10,245 bases of DNA from an uncultured Opitutia bacterium (lineage in GTDB: Bacteria > Verrucomicrobiota > Verrucomicrobiia > Opitutales > UBA953), in contig CAIRWP010000329.1 in assembly GCA_903882335.1 (NCBI GenBank), forward strand, positions 1-10,245, given 5' to 3'. The translations under genes were made by a program, and so were the position numbers. The notes under the pieces are model-generated. The model made no database searches and was not told where the DNA came from. It saw nothing but the letters and a program-made list of their open reading frames with translations. Positions 1 through 7,012 of the stretch are shown here, in pieces. The first letter of the stretch is position 1. Every line of letters starts with the position of its first letter.

Positions 1-200
1 GCGATGATCTCGGCCTGCTTGCCGTAGCTCTCGATGTCGACGTAGGTGACTTCTTCGCGCTTCTCGCCTTCCTTGGTGGTGTAGGCGCGGTTGACGGCGA
101 GGGAGAACTTGGTGAGGGCCTGCCCCGAAGGGAGGGCGCGCGCCTCGGGATCGCGGGTCATGTTGCCCGCGAGGATCACGCGATTGAAGGAGGAGGCCAT
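1..200 (-). CDS. ssb: Single-stranded DNA-binding protein, N-terminal part (cut by window edge)
   Basis: The protein coats single-stranded DNA during replication, recombination and repair. The 66 complete codons visible encode the first part of an OB-fold. It begins MASSFNRVILAGN and continues with the family signature TRDPEAR, then LPSG, then FSLAVNRAY, then VTYVDIESYGKQAE. These match the first strands of bacterial SSB in order. A Tyr (Y59) sits where many SSBs have a Trp that stacks on DNA. The rest of the OB-fold and the acidic C-terminal tail lie left of the window. The ATG is 20 bp downstream of the rpsF stop, so the gene is very probably co-transcribed with rpsF, as in many bacteria. 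The leader before the ATG is pyrimidine-rich and has no Shine-Dalgarno sequence. Identity is clear; only the C-terminus is unseen. Confidence 0.96.
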   Translation of the reverse strand, partial: MASSFNRVILAGNMTRDPEARALPSGQALTKFSLAVNRAYTTKEGEKREEVTYVDIESYGKQAEII

Positions 201-220
201 GGCGGGAGGGGGGAAGGGGC

Positions 221-526
221 TTAGTTGGCCGACTGCACGAGCAGGCGGTTGACCGTGCGGTCGAGGCGGAGCTTCTCGCGGAAGGCGGTGGGGGTGTTGA
301 CCGGGCCTTCGAAGTGGAACTGGACGTAGAGACCGGAGGGGAACTTGCGGTCGACGACGCGGGAGAACTCCTTCTGGCCGAGGTTCTCGGACTCGGTCAC
401 CTTGCAGTCGAGGGACTTGAGGGTGTCCTTGAGGCGCTCGATGACGGCTTCAGGGGCGTCCGTCGAGCCGCGAAGGTCGAGGATCAGGCTGGCGCGGTAG
501 GAGCGACGGAGCTGGGCGGTGGTCAT
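221..526 (-). CDS. rpsF: Small ribosomal subunit protein bS6
   Basis: This is a 101-residue protein, about the usual length of bS6, which binds 16S rRNA with bS18 in the platform of the small subunit. The sequence supports the call through a beta-alpha-beta pattern: YRASLILDLRG, an amphipathic helix at about 25-38, a central strand pair ending in GLYVQFHFEGP (about 65-75), and the late segment LRLDRTVNRLLV (about 86-97), which corresponds to the conserved R-x-D-x-x-V-x-R-x-L block. The middle is divergent: the usual GxRxLAYxI strand is replaced by LGQKEFSRVVDRKFPSG. Context makes the assignment firm. It lies between pth and ssb, its ATG overlaps the pth stop by 4 nt (ATGA), and ssb starts 20 bp after its TAA. 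It is probably translationally coupled to pth. No Shine-Dalgarno sequence is visible. Confidence 0.92.
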   Translation of the reverse strand: MTTAQLRRSYRASLILDLRGSTDAPEAVIERLKDTLKSLDCKVTESENLGQKEFSRVVDRKFPSGLYVQFHFEGPVNTPTAFREKLRLDRTVNRLLVQSAN

Positions 527-1107
527 GGTGATGGTGATTTTCTGTTGGTGAGGTTCTGGGCGGCGGGAAGGCCGCGAGTGAAAAGGGTTTCGAGTCCGAG
601 GATGAAGTCAGGAATGCGGGCCTGAAGCTCGGCGAGGTCGGTGGCGGGGAACTTGCCGAGGACATGGTCGGCGAGGTCTTGTTCGGGGTGGCGCTTGGGG
701 CCGATTCCGAGCCGGGCGCGGACGAAGGCTTCGCCGAATTGGCGGATGCAGCTGGCGACGCCGTTGTGGCCGGCGGCCGAACCACCGAGCGCGAGGCGCA
801 TCTGGCCGGGTTCGAACGCGATGTCGTCGTGGAGCACGACGAGGGCGGAGGGCTCGAGGCGGTGGAAGCGCAGGAAGGCGGCGAGGGGCTCCCCGCTGAC
901 GTTCATGAAGCTCTGGGGCTTGACCAGGAAGACGGAGGAACCTCCGAGCATGACCTTGGTGACCACGGCCGGGAAACGGCTTTCCGCCTGCCAGGCAGCC
1001 CCCGCTTGGGCGGCAAGGGCGTCGAGGACGATCCACCCCGCGTTATGGCGCGTGGCGGCATATTCTCGGCCCGGATTGCCGAGGGCGGCGATGACCGAGA
1101 ATGGCAT
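523..1107 (-). CDS. pth: Peptidyl-tRNA hydrolase
   Basis: Pth cleaves the ester bond of peptidyl-tRNAs released from stalled ribosomes, recycling tRNA in the cytoplasm. The 194-residue product has the expected length. All residues that matter in E. coli Pth can be placed: N11 in ALGNPGREY, the catalytic H21 in TRHNAGW, N69 in KPQSFMNVSG, D94 in VLHDDI, and N115 in GGSAAGHNG. The segment VRARLGIGPKRHPEQDLADHVLGKF is the normal C-terminal region with the bound-tRNA basic patch. The last residues, after about 182, are a short variable tail. The gene sits between rplY (43 bp upstream) and rpsF (4-nt ATGA overlap), a common linkage of translation genes. The start is supported by the motif beginning directly after MPFSVIAA. 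No Shine-Dalgarno sequence precedes it. Confidence 0.98.
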   Translation of the reverse strand: MPFSVIAALGNPGREYAATRHNAGWIVLDALAAQAGAAWQAESRFPAVVTKVMLGGSSVFLVKPQSFMNVSGEPLAAFLRFHRLEPSALVVLHDDIAFEPGQMRLALGGSAAGHNGVASCIRQFGEAFVRARLGIGPKRHPEQDLADHVLGKFPATDLAELQARIPDFILGLETLFTRGLPAAQNLTNRKSPSP

Positions 1108-1126
1108 TTGACTTCAAAGAACAGGT

Positions 1127-1142
1127 GCCGGGGGCGCCCGGC
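1127..1142 (-). other. Short GC hairpin between rplY and pth
   Basis: In the 43-bp gap between rplY and pth, GCCGGG (1127-1132) and CCCGGC (1137-1142) form a perfect 6-bp stem with a 4-nt loop. On the transcribed minus strand it is not followed by a U-run, so it is not a convincing terminator. It could be an attenuating or processing hairpin that lowers pth expression relative to rplY, or simply chance in GC-rich DNA. Confidence 0.3.
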
Positions 1143-1150
1143 GGCGGAAA

Positions 1151-1843
1151 TTACTTCTTGGCGGCGGGCGCGGCGGCGGGTGCGGCGGCACCAGCGGCGG
1201 GTGCGGCGGCACCAGCGGCGGGCGCGGCGGCACCTTCGGCTCCGGCGACCGGGACGGCACCGGCGGCCGGTTCGGCGGCGGCTTCTTCCGCGGCCATCTC
1301 GGAGCAGACCACGACGACACGCTGAGGGTCGCCCGGGAAGGCGATACCCTTCGGAGCCTTGAGGGCGCCGACGTGGATGGATTGGTTGACCTTGAGCTCG
1401 GTGACGTCGACCTCGATGAACTCGGGCAGATTTTCCGGCAAGCAGCGGACGTTGACGGTCTGGGAGACGATGGCGAGCGTGCCGCCCTCGGTCTTGACGC
1501 CGTAAGCCTCGCCGACGGCGCGCACCGGGATGGCGGCGGTCATGAGGGACTTCGGGTCGATCTCCATGATGTCGATATGGAGGAACTTCTGGGTGATCGG
1601 GTGGCGCTGGGACTCCTTGATGAGGGAAAGCATCAGCTTGCCGTCGACATTCAGGTCGATGAGGGCGGCGGCGGTGCCCTTGGCGCGCATCAGGGTGCGG
1701 AAGTCCTCCTGCTTGACCGACACGCTCTGGTTGCCGGACTTACCGTAGATGATGGCCGGAATCGCGCCCTCGAGGCGAAGGCGACGGGCGGGGCCGCGGC
1801 CATGGACCTGGCGGCTGGTGACGTTGAGGCTGAACTTCTTCAT
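1151..1843 (-). CDS. rplY: Large ribosomal subunit protein bL25 (Ctc/TL5 type) with Ala/Pro tail
   Basis: bL25 binds 5S rRNA in the large subunit. The long TL5/Ctc form seen here has two folded domains. Residues 1-92 carry the 5S-binding beta-barrel, with GRGPARRLRLEGAIPAIIYG near the N-terminus and SQRHPITQKFLHIDIMEI closing the domain. Residues about 100-180 form the second beta domain (IPVRAVGEAYGVKTEGG, VNVRCLPENLPEFIEVDV). Residues 182-230 are a low-complexity Ala/Pro/Gly tail ending AAKK, with a tandem AAAPAAG heptapeptide. Ala- and Glu-rich tails on bL25 are common, but this one is repetitive at DNA level. It is the first gene of the rplY-pth-rpsF-ssb operon; the next gene starts 43 bp downstream. 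The leader CTTTCTACAACCT before the ATG has no Shine-Dalgarno sequence. Confidence 0.97.
   Translation of the reverse strand: MKKFSLNVTSRQVHGRGPARRLRLEGAIPAIIYGKSGNQSVSVKQEDFRTLMRAKGTAAALIDLNVDGKLMLSLIKESQRHPITQKFLHIDIMEIDPKSLMTAAIPVRAVGEAYGVKTEGGTLAIVSQTVNVRCLPENLPEFIEVDVTELKVNQSIHVGALKAPKGIAFPGDPQRVVVVCSEMAAEEAAAEPAAGAVPVAGAEGAAAPAAGAAAPAAGAAAPAAAPAAKK
1161..1234 (-). repeat. 21-bp in-frame tandem repeat in the rplY tail
   Basis: Two identical 21-bp units, 1181-1201 and 1202-1222, encode the heptapeptide AAAPAAG. A partial third copy (1223-1234) and a degenerate copy (about 1161-1180) flank them. As units are a multiple of three, gain or loss of a copy would change the tail length without a frameshift. 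Confidence 0.85.
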
Positions 1844-1963
1844 AGGTTGTAGAAAGGCTTTGGTGTCCTAGTAAGTCGCGGGCCCGCGTCATGCGGCCGT
1901 GCCTTGCCTAGGGAAATGAGGGTCGAACTTGGGTGGCCTTCGCCGAGATGCAAGCGGGAAATG
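1844..1963 (-). promoter_or_regulatory. rplY: Leader/promoter region of the rplY operon
   Basis: This gene-free stretch separates the upstream terminator from the rplY ATG, so the promoter of rplY-pth-rpsF-ssb should lie in it. I cannot point to a good -35/-10 pair; a TTACTA at about 1871-1876 (minus strand) is the most -10-like string. A GCGGGCCCGC palindrome near 1878-1887 lies just upstream of it and could be an operator or a chance GC palindrome. Confidence 0.3.
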
Positions 1964-1997
1964 AAAAGGGGCTTTCCCTCACGGAAAAGCCCCTTTG
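1964..1997 (-). terminator. Rho-independent terminator after the oxidation operon
   Basis: AAAGGGGCTTT (1965-1975) and AAAGCCCCTTT (1986-1996) form an 11-bp stem with a 10-nt loop. Read on the minus strand, the stem is followed by a T-rich run (TTTTCATTTCCC). It lies 24 bp beyond the stop of the 2021-4705 gene, so it ends that transcript and insulates the rplY operon. The plus-strand side has a poorer T tail, so it is probably one-directional. Confidence 0.85.
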
Positions 1998-2020
1998 ACG
2001 GCCGGATTACCCTTTTCGGC

Positions 2021-4705
2021 TCACTTATACTCGGCCAACCAGGCGGCGAGGTCGGCGACCTCCTGGGCGTTCAGGCCCAGCTGCTCGCCCGACATCATCA
2101 GAGACTTGCCCAGTTTGGACTGCCCGCCGATCAGCTTCTTCGGCACGAGCTGGGAGACGCCGCCGGCGGACTTGATGACCGCCGGGTCGTTATTGGACTG
2201 CAGGAGGCCGTCGATCTGACCGCCGGCCTTGAGTTTGAGGGTCGTGCCTTCGTAACCCAGGGCGATGCTGGCCGAAGGTTCGACGATGGCGGTGACCACG
2301 GCCTCGCGACCCTGCCGGGTGGCGAAACCACGGAGTTCCGGGCCGTAGGCAGGGCCATTGCCGTCGATCTGGTGGCACATCACGCAACGCTGGGCGAGGG
2401 CCTTGCCCTTGGCGGCGTCACCGGTCTTGGCGAGCACGTCGGCGCTCGTGTAGGTGGGCTTGGGGGCCTCGGGCACCTGGATCGGGTTCACGACGACCTT
2501 GGCCTCGTCGTACACGCCAGCCTTCTTGAGCTCCGAACGGACGTCGAACTGGGACCAGGCGCCGGTCATGCGCATCAAAGCCCAGGTGGCGGCCTCGCCC
2601 TTCACGGGCGAACCTTCACCGGCGAGCTTGATCATGGAGAGGGCGGCTTCCTTGGACTCGACGAAGGAAAGCGTCTCCGTCGCGAGCTTACGCTGCTCGG
2701 CGGACACCTGCTGGCCGGTGGCCTGGGCGGAGAGCTCGTTCACCATGTCGGGCGTGTGGAGCACCCAGGCGATGCGGGCGACCTCGGCCGACCAAGGCTG
2801 GCCATCCTTGACGAAGGCGGCCTTCACCGCGGCCCAGACCTGGGCTTCCTTGCCGGCGGCGCCGATGCCGAAGGCGGCGACGGAATTCTTGTCGGACACG
2901 TCGAGGTGCTTCGCGAGCTCGACGAGGATCGGCACGGCCTTGTCGGCGGCCACCGCGTGGAGCGAGGTCGCGACGTCGCGGCGGACGGCGACATCGGCGT
3001 CGGCGGCCAGTGCGGCCGAAGCGGCGAGGACGTCATGGTTGGCGCGGCGCAGGGACTGGAACGCGAGGCGACGGTTGGCCGGATTGGCATCCTTCAGGAG
3101 TTCCTTGGCGCGGGCGACGCCCTCGTCGCCGAGGTGCGGCAGGAGCCAGACGGCGCGCGCGGCGACGAAGGGGTTCGCGTCCTTGGCGAGCTCGAGCGCG
3201 GCGGGCAACGCCTGCGCGCCGAAGCCCTTCGCGGCGTTGAAGCCGAGGTGGCGGACGTTCACGGCCGGGTTGCGCAGCGCGGCGACGGCGCCGGCGGGCG
3301 AGGTCAGGTCGAGCTTCGGGATGACAGACTTGAAACCCTTCGGGGCGATGCGGTAGATCGCGCCGGTGCAGGTGTCGTCGAGCGTCTGGTGGCCGCCCAC
3401 GCGGGTGTCGTACCAGTCGGCCACGTAGACCGCGCCATCGGGGCCGACGGCGACGTCGGCCGGGCGGAACCAGATATGCTCGCCGCTCTTGCCCGGGGTC
3501 TTGATGCGGTGGAAGTCCGTGCCCTCGAATTCGCGGGTCGGGTTCGAGGTGATGAAGTCCTTGCGGGTCGACTCGTTCAACGCGAAGGAGCCTTTCCGCG
3601 GCTGGAGCTTGTAGGCGAAGATGGTGTTACGGGAAGGCTCGCAGTTGAGGAGCGTGCCGTTCCAGGCGTCGCCAAGCGCGCCGTTCTCGTAGACAGTGAT
3701 GCCGGTCGGGGAACCCGAGCCGTAGACGTCGCCGACATCCATGGTGTCGGGGTCGTCCTGACGCCAGTGGGCGCGCGGCGTCGGCTGGCCCGGACGACGG
3801 ACGGAACCGTAGCCGGCGGCCTTCGGCGTGGTGTAACCCGCGGTGCCGTACTCCAGGATGAAGGACGTGCGGCAGCTGCTCGAGTCATCGTTGTCGCCCT
3901 GGAAGAGGTCGCCGAAGGAGGACGGGAAGTGCTCGTAGCTGTTGCGGTAGCCGTTGCCGATGATCTCGGCGCCGGAGCCGTCGGCGTTCATGCGGGCGGA
4001 GAAACCGGAGGACCAGACGAACCCGTCGTCGCTCTTGGCGCCGGCGGTGGCCTTCGGATCATACGGCCAGGCGCCGCCGCGCTGGTCGACGTAGCCCGAG
4101 GAGACGCGGAAAGTCTTGCCGGACTTGTCGGTGAAGGCAGCGCCGCAGTTACCGGAGTTCAGGTAGAGCTTGCCGTCGGGACCCGCGACGATGGCGTGCA
4201 GCGAGTGGTCATGGTCCTGGCCGCCGAAGCCGCCGAGGAGCACCTCGCGCTTGTCGACGGCGGGGTCGAACTTGCCGTCGCGGTTGACGTCGGTGAACTT
4301 GATGAGGTCGGGCGCGTGCGAGACGATCACGACGTTGTCGAAGACGGCGATGCCGAGCGGCGAAGTCCAACCGGCGTCCTGGACGAAGGTGGCGACGGTG
4401 TCGGCCTGGCCCGCTCCCTTGGTGTCGCTCAGGACGACGACGCGGTCGCCTTCGGGCCGGCGCTTACCGCCCTTGTTATAGACGCGGTAGTTGACGCCCT
4501 CGGTGACCCAGACGCGACCCTGCGCGTCGATGTCGAGGTTGGTCGGGTTCGCCAGCATGGGCGAGCGCGCCCAGAGCGTGACCTCCAAGCCCTCGGGGAC
4601 TTGGAAGCGAGGGAGCGCAAGCGAGCCGCCTTCCGACGGCTTGTAGGGTTCAGGGGCGGCCGAGAGGACGGAGGCGGCCAGCAGGAGCGGGACGAGGCGG
4701 GGCAT
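2021..4705 (-). CDS. PVC-type membrane/periplasmic dehydrogenase: propeller + HEAT-like + cytochrome c
   Basis: This is an 894-residue exported protein of the Planctomycetes/Verrucomicrobia family that joins a sugar-dehydrogenase-like propeller to a haem domain (the TIGR02604 and TIGR02603 type). Residues 1-17 are a signal peptide (MPRLVPLLLAASVLSAA). About 30-460 form the beta-propeller, with repeated blade motifs such as NPTNLDIDAQGRVWVTEG, AIVAGPDGKLYLNSGN and PADVAVGPDGAVYVADWYD. About 468-630 are HEAT-like helical pairs. About 755-894 form a class I-like cytochrome c domain: C774-V-M-C777-H778 binds haem covalently and M870 or M871 (SLMMSG) is the likely second axial ligand. It probably oxidises a sugar or related substrate in the periplasm and passes electrons to the haem, but the substrate is unknown. 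It is the last gene of the set, 54 bp after the isomerase-like gene, and is followed by a terminator. The start gives a clean signal peptide. Confidence 0.9.
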   Translation of the reverse strand: MPRLVPLLLAASVLSAAPEPYKPSEGGSLALPRFQVPEGLEVTLWARSPMLANPTNLDIDAQGRVWVTEGVNYRVYNKGGKRRPEGDRVVVLSDTKGAGQADTVATFVQDAGWTSPLGIAVFDNVVIVSHAPDLIKFTDVNRDGKFDPAVDKREVLLGGFGGQDHDHSLHAIVAGPDGKLYLNSGNCGAAFTDKSGKTFRVSSGYVDQRGGAWPYDPKATAGAKSDDGFVWSSGFSARMNADGSGAEIIGNGYRNSYEHFPSSFGDLFQGDNDDSSSCRTSFILEYGTAGYTTPKAAGYGSVRRPGQPTPRAHWRQDDPDTMDVGDVYGSGSPTGITVYENGALGDAWNGTLLNCEPSRNTIFAYKLQPRKGSFALNESTRKDFITSNPTREFEGTDFHRIKTPGKSGEHIWFRPADVAVGPDGAVYVADWYDTRVGGHQTLDDTCTGAIYRIAPKGFKSVIPKLDLTSPAGAVAALRNPAVNVRHLGFNAAKGFGAQALPAALELAKDANPFVAARAVWLLPHLGDEGVARAKELLKDANPANRRLAFQSLRRANHDVLAASAALAADADVAVRRDVATSLHAVAADKAVPILVELAKHLDVSDKNSVAAFGIGAAGKEAQVWAAVKAAFVKDGQPWSAEVARIAWVLHTPDMVNELSAQATGQQVSAEQRKLATETLSFVESKEAALSMIKLAGEGSPVKGEAATWALMRMTGAWSQFDVRSELKKAGVYDEAKVVVNPIQVPEAPKPTYTSADVLAKTGDAAKGKALAQRCVMCHQIDGNGPAYGPELRGFATRQGREAVVTAIVEPSASIALGYEGTTLKLKAGGQIDGLLQSNNDPAVIKSAGGVSQLVPKKLIGGQSKLGKSLMMSGEQLGLNAQEVADLAAWLAEYK

Positions 4706-4759
4706 GCGGCGATAACAGCCCGCCCCCGGGAAAGTTCCAGCCTAAGTTTTCGCGGAGCC

Positions 4760-5671
4760 TCAGCCCCACCAACCGCGCAAGGTAGCCAGATCCGCCTGGC
4801 TGGCGGCGACGGCCCGCTTCAGGTAAGCGGCGTCCTTGGGCGAGCCTTCGGGCAGGTATTCCACATGGAGGCAGACCGGTCCGGCGAAACCACCGCGCTT
4901 AAGACGGTCGACATAGGCCGGGCCGACGACCCCGTCGGCCAGGGCCACGGACCGGTGCCCCTTCCCTTCCCAGGCGAAGTTCTTGAAGTAAGCCATACCG
5001 AGCCGCTCGCGTACCAGCTCGAGCTCCGTCGGCCAGGAGGTGCTCCCCTCGACCGTCGCGTGCAAGATGTCGAAGGCCCACGCTAGGTCGGCCGGCGGGT
5101 GCTCCCTCATCAGCATGGCCATATCCCAGACGCCGGCGCCGACATACTTCGCGCCGGAGTGGTTCTGATAGCAGGGTTGGATGCCGAGCTCACGGGCGAG
5201 TTGGACGAGGTCGCGCAGCTTGGGCCGGATCTCGTCGAGTTGGACCCACGGCGAGCGCCGGCCGTCATACGCGTACCAATTCATCCGGAAGCGCGGGATG
5301 CCGAGCGCGCGGGCCGTCCGCAGGACCGCCTCGGTGCGCGTCGTGGCGGACACCTCGTTGATACCGGTGGTGAGCATCGTGATCGCGAGCCCGCGCCGGC
5401 GCAAAGCCTCGACCAGACGGGGTAGATCTTCCTCGACGCGCGCGGGTTCGACGTGGCCGCCGTTGCGCACCGGTGCCTCAATCCCGGTGACGCCGATCTC
5501 CGCGACGACGTCGGCCAGCTGGTCGAAAGGCAAGCCGACCAGGTGCTTGGTGAAGAGGCTGATCTCCGGGGAGCGAGGCGAAGTCGACGCGGCGGCCGCG
5601 AAGACCGGCCGGAGCAAGGTCGCGCCGGCCACGGCGGCGACCTGCCCCATCCAAGCGCGCCGGGAGAGCAT
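4760..5671 (-). CDS. Exported sugar phosphate isomerase/epimerase-like TIM-barrel protein
   Basis: This 303-residue protein belongs to the xylose isomerase-like TIM-barrel superfamily (AP endonuclease family 2 fold). The N-terminus MLSRRAWMGQ followed by a hydrophobic stretch and AAAAS is a Tat-like signal (SRRxW where SRRxFLK is typical), suggesting folded, metal-loaded export. Candidate metal ligands lie where the fold places them: E65 (GIEAPV), H171 (QNHSG), D201 with H204 (AFDILHA), and E271 (LHVEYLP). Such proteins bind a divalent metal and isomerise or epimerise sugars or keto-sugars; exported members often sit with oxidoreductases in this phylum. The gene starts 6 bp after the stop of the PQQ-type dehydrogenase, so co-transcription is nearly certain. 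The exact substrate and reaction cannot be deduced, and despite the family name a phosphorylated substrate is unlikely in the periplasm. Confidence 0.85.
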   Translation of the reverse strand: MLSRRAWMGQVAAVAGATLLRPVFAAAASTSPRSPEISLFTKHLVGLPFDQLADVVAEIGVTGIEAPVRNGGHVEPARVEEDLPRLVEALRRRGLAITMLTTGINEVSATTRTEAVLRTARALGIPRFRMNWYAYDGRRSPWVQLDEIRPKLRDLVQLARELGIQPCYQNHSGAKYVGAGVWDMAMLMREHPPADLAWAFDILHATVEGSTSWPTELELVRERLGMAYFKNFAWEGKGHRSVALADGVVGPAYVDRLKRGGFAGPVCLHVEYLPEGSPKDAAYLKRAVAASQADLATLRGWWG

Positions 5672-5677
5672 CTCGGC

Positions 5678-7012
5678 CTACTTCTTGGTCAGGCGCTTGA
5701 CCTGGCCGGACATCGCCGCGAAGAGGACGTCGCCGTTGGCCGGGTCATGACCGAAGCCCGCGATAGTCATGTCCTTCGCGATGACCTGCCCTTCCCACTT
5801 GCCGCCCTTCTCGCGCAGGGCGAGGATTCGCCCGGAAGCGTAATCACCGAAGACATAGGCGCCCTTGAGGTCCGGCAGGCGCTCACCGCGGTAGACCACG
5901 CCGCCGGTCACCGAGTTGCCGACCTTGCGGTCGTATTCATAGATGGGCGCGATCCACTGCTTGGAAGCGGGGGCCAAGGCGGCCGGGCCCTGCTTCGCGC
6001 TGGCGTCCTTGCGGTTGTAGACGTGCTGCCCCTCGACCTCGCTCCAACCGTAATCCCCGCCCGAGACCAGGATGTCGATTTCCTCGAAGAGGTTCTGACC
6101 GACGTCCCCGGTGTAGCAGACGCCCGTCTGGGGGTCGAAGGAGAAGCGCCAGGGGTTACGCAGGCCGGTGGCCCAGGTCTCGGTCCGGACGGATTTGGCC
6201 TCAATCGCCTGCCCGCGGTGGGAGGTCGCCCGGACGAAGGGGTTGTCCGCCGGGATCGCATAGTAGGCCCCCCCCTGGGCGTCGGTCATGACCGAGGGAT
6301 GGGGGTTGGGGGCCAGGCTACCCGGCTGCTTGTCGACATCGATCCGGTAGACCCCGGCGTGGAATCCCTTGTTGATGAAGGCCGCGGTATTGAAGGCATC
6401 GCCGCCCGCGCCGCCGTCGCCGCAGCTGAAATAGAGATAGCCATCCGGACCGAAATGCACGTCGCCGCCGTTATGGTTCGAGGCCGGGTCCTGCTGGGTG
6501 ATCAGCGCCTGCTCGGTGGCGGGGTCCACCTCGAACTCCGCCCCCGGCTTGAGCTGGAAGCGGGAAAGACGCTGGTGCAGCTTCCCGGCAATCTTAATAC
6601 TGTAATAGACAAAGACTTGCCGATTCTTAGGAAACCGGGGGTGGACCGCGAAACCGAGCAGGCCGCACTCCCCGCCGGCCTCGAAGTCGCCATCCTTGGC
6701 GACGAGTTGGAAGACCTGCTGCTTGACCGGCTTGCCCGCCGCGAGACCGGAGACCATCTGGACCTTGCCGCCCAGGTAGGCGCTCGCCCGCTTCTTCTTG
6801 TCGGCGGACTTGTCCGCCGCCGTCCCGGGGACGGGGTCGCCCTTCTCGATGACGAAGAGGGCGTCCTTGCTCCCCGGCAAAGGAGCGACGCCGATCGGCA
6901 GACTGAAGCTCAGACCGGGGAACGCCGGCTCGACAGTGACCTCCTGCCCAGAGGCAGAGGTCGAGCCGAGAAGGACGGCGCCGGCGAGAAGGAAGGCGAG
7001 TCGGGGAAGCAT
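5678..7012 (-). CDS. PQQ-dependent sugar dehydrogenase (glucose/sorbosone dehydrogenase family)
   Basis: This 444-residue secreted six-bladed propeller is of the soluble glucose dehydrogenase/sorbosone dehydrogenase type, which oxidises sugars using PQQ and calcium. Residues 1-22 are a signal peptide (hydrophobic FLLAGAVLLG, then SASGQ). Family motifs appear in order: GECGLLGFAVHPRF (114-127), NHNGGDVHFGPDGYLYFSCG (179-198) in which H180 matches the catalytic His of soluble glucose dehydrogenase, GLRNPWRFSFDP (283-294), GDVGQNLFEEID (302-313), GGDYGWSEVEG (318-328), and YVFGDYASGRI (386-396). A Lys/Asp-rich insertion (about 66-78) lies early in the propeller. I chose the ATG at 7012 over an upstream in-frame ATG at 7114 because only the former begins with a signal peptide. 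It is the first gene of the operon; the next starts 6 bp after its TAG. Whether it really uses PQQ needs testing. Confidence 0.92.
   Translation of the reverse strand: MLPRLAFLLAGAVLLGSTSASGQEVTVEPAFPGLSFSLPIGVAPLPGSKDALFVIEKGDPVPGTAADKSADKKKRASAYLGGKVQMVSGLAAGKPVKQQVFQLVAKDGDFEAGGECGLLGFAVHPRFPKNRQVFVYYSIKIAGKLHQRLSRFQLKPGAEFEVDPATEQALITQQDPASNHNGGDVHFGPDGYLYFSCGDGGAGGDAFNTAAFINKGFHAGVYRIDVDKQPGSLAPNPHPSVMTDAQGGAYYAIPADNPFVRATSHRGQAIEAKSVRTETWATGLRNPWRFSFDPQTGVCYTGDVGQNLFEEIDILVSGGDYGWSEVEGQHVYNRKDASAKQGPAALAPASKQWIAPIYEYDRKVGNSVTGGVVYRGERLPDLKGAYVFGDYASGRILALREKGGKWEGQVIAKDMTIAGFGHDPANGDVLFAAMSGQVKRLTKK

Noticed and set aside
1127..1142. Hairpin between rplY and pth as a terminator
   Set aside because: There is no T-run after the stem on the transcribed strand, and the operon order argues for read-through.
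1904..5086. Open frame of 1060 codons on the plus strand
   Set aside because: It lies antisense to the dehydrogenase/cytochrome gene, which has a signal peptide, propeller motifs and CxxCH. The long frame is a by-product of GC-rich codon bias, and its translation is a low-complexity Gly/Val/Asp/Arg mix.
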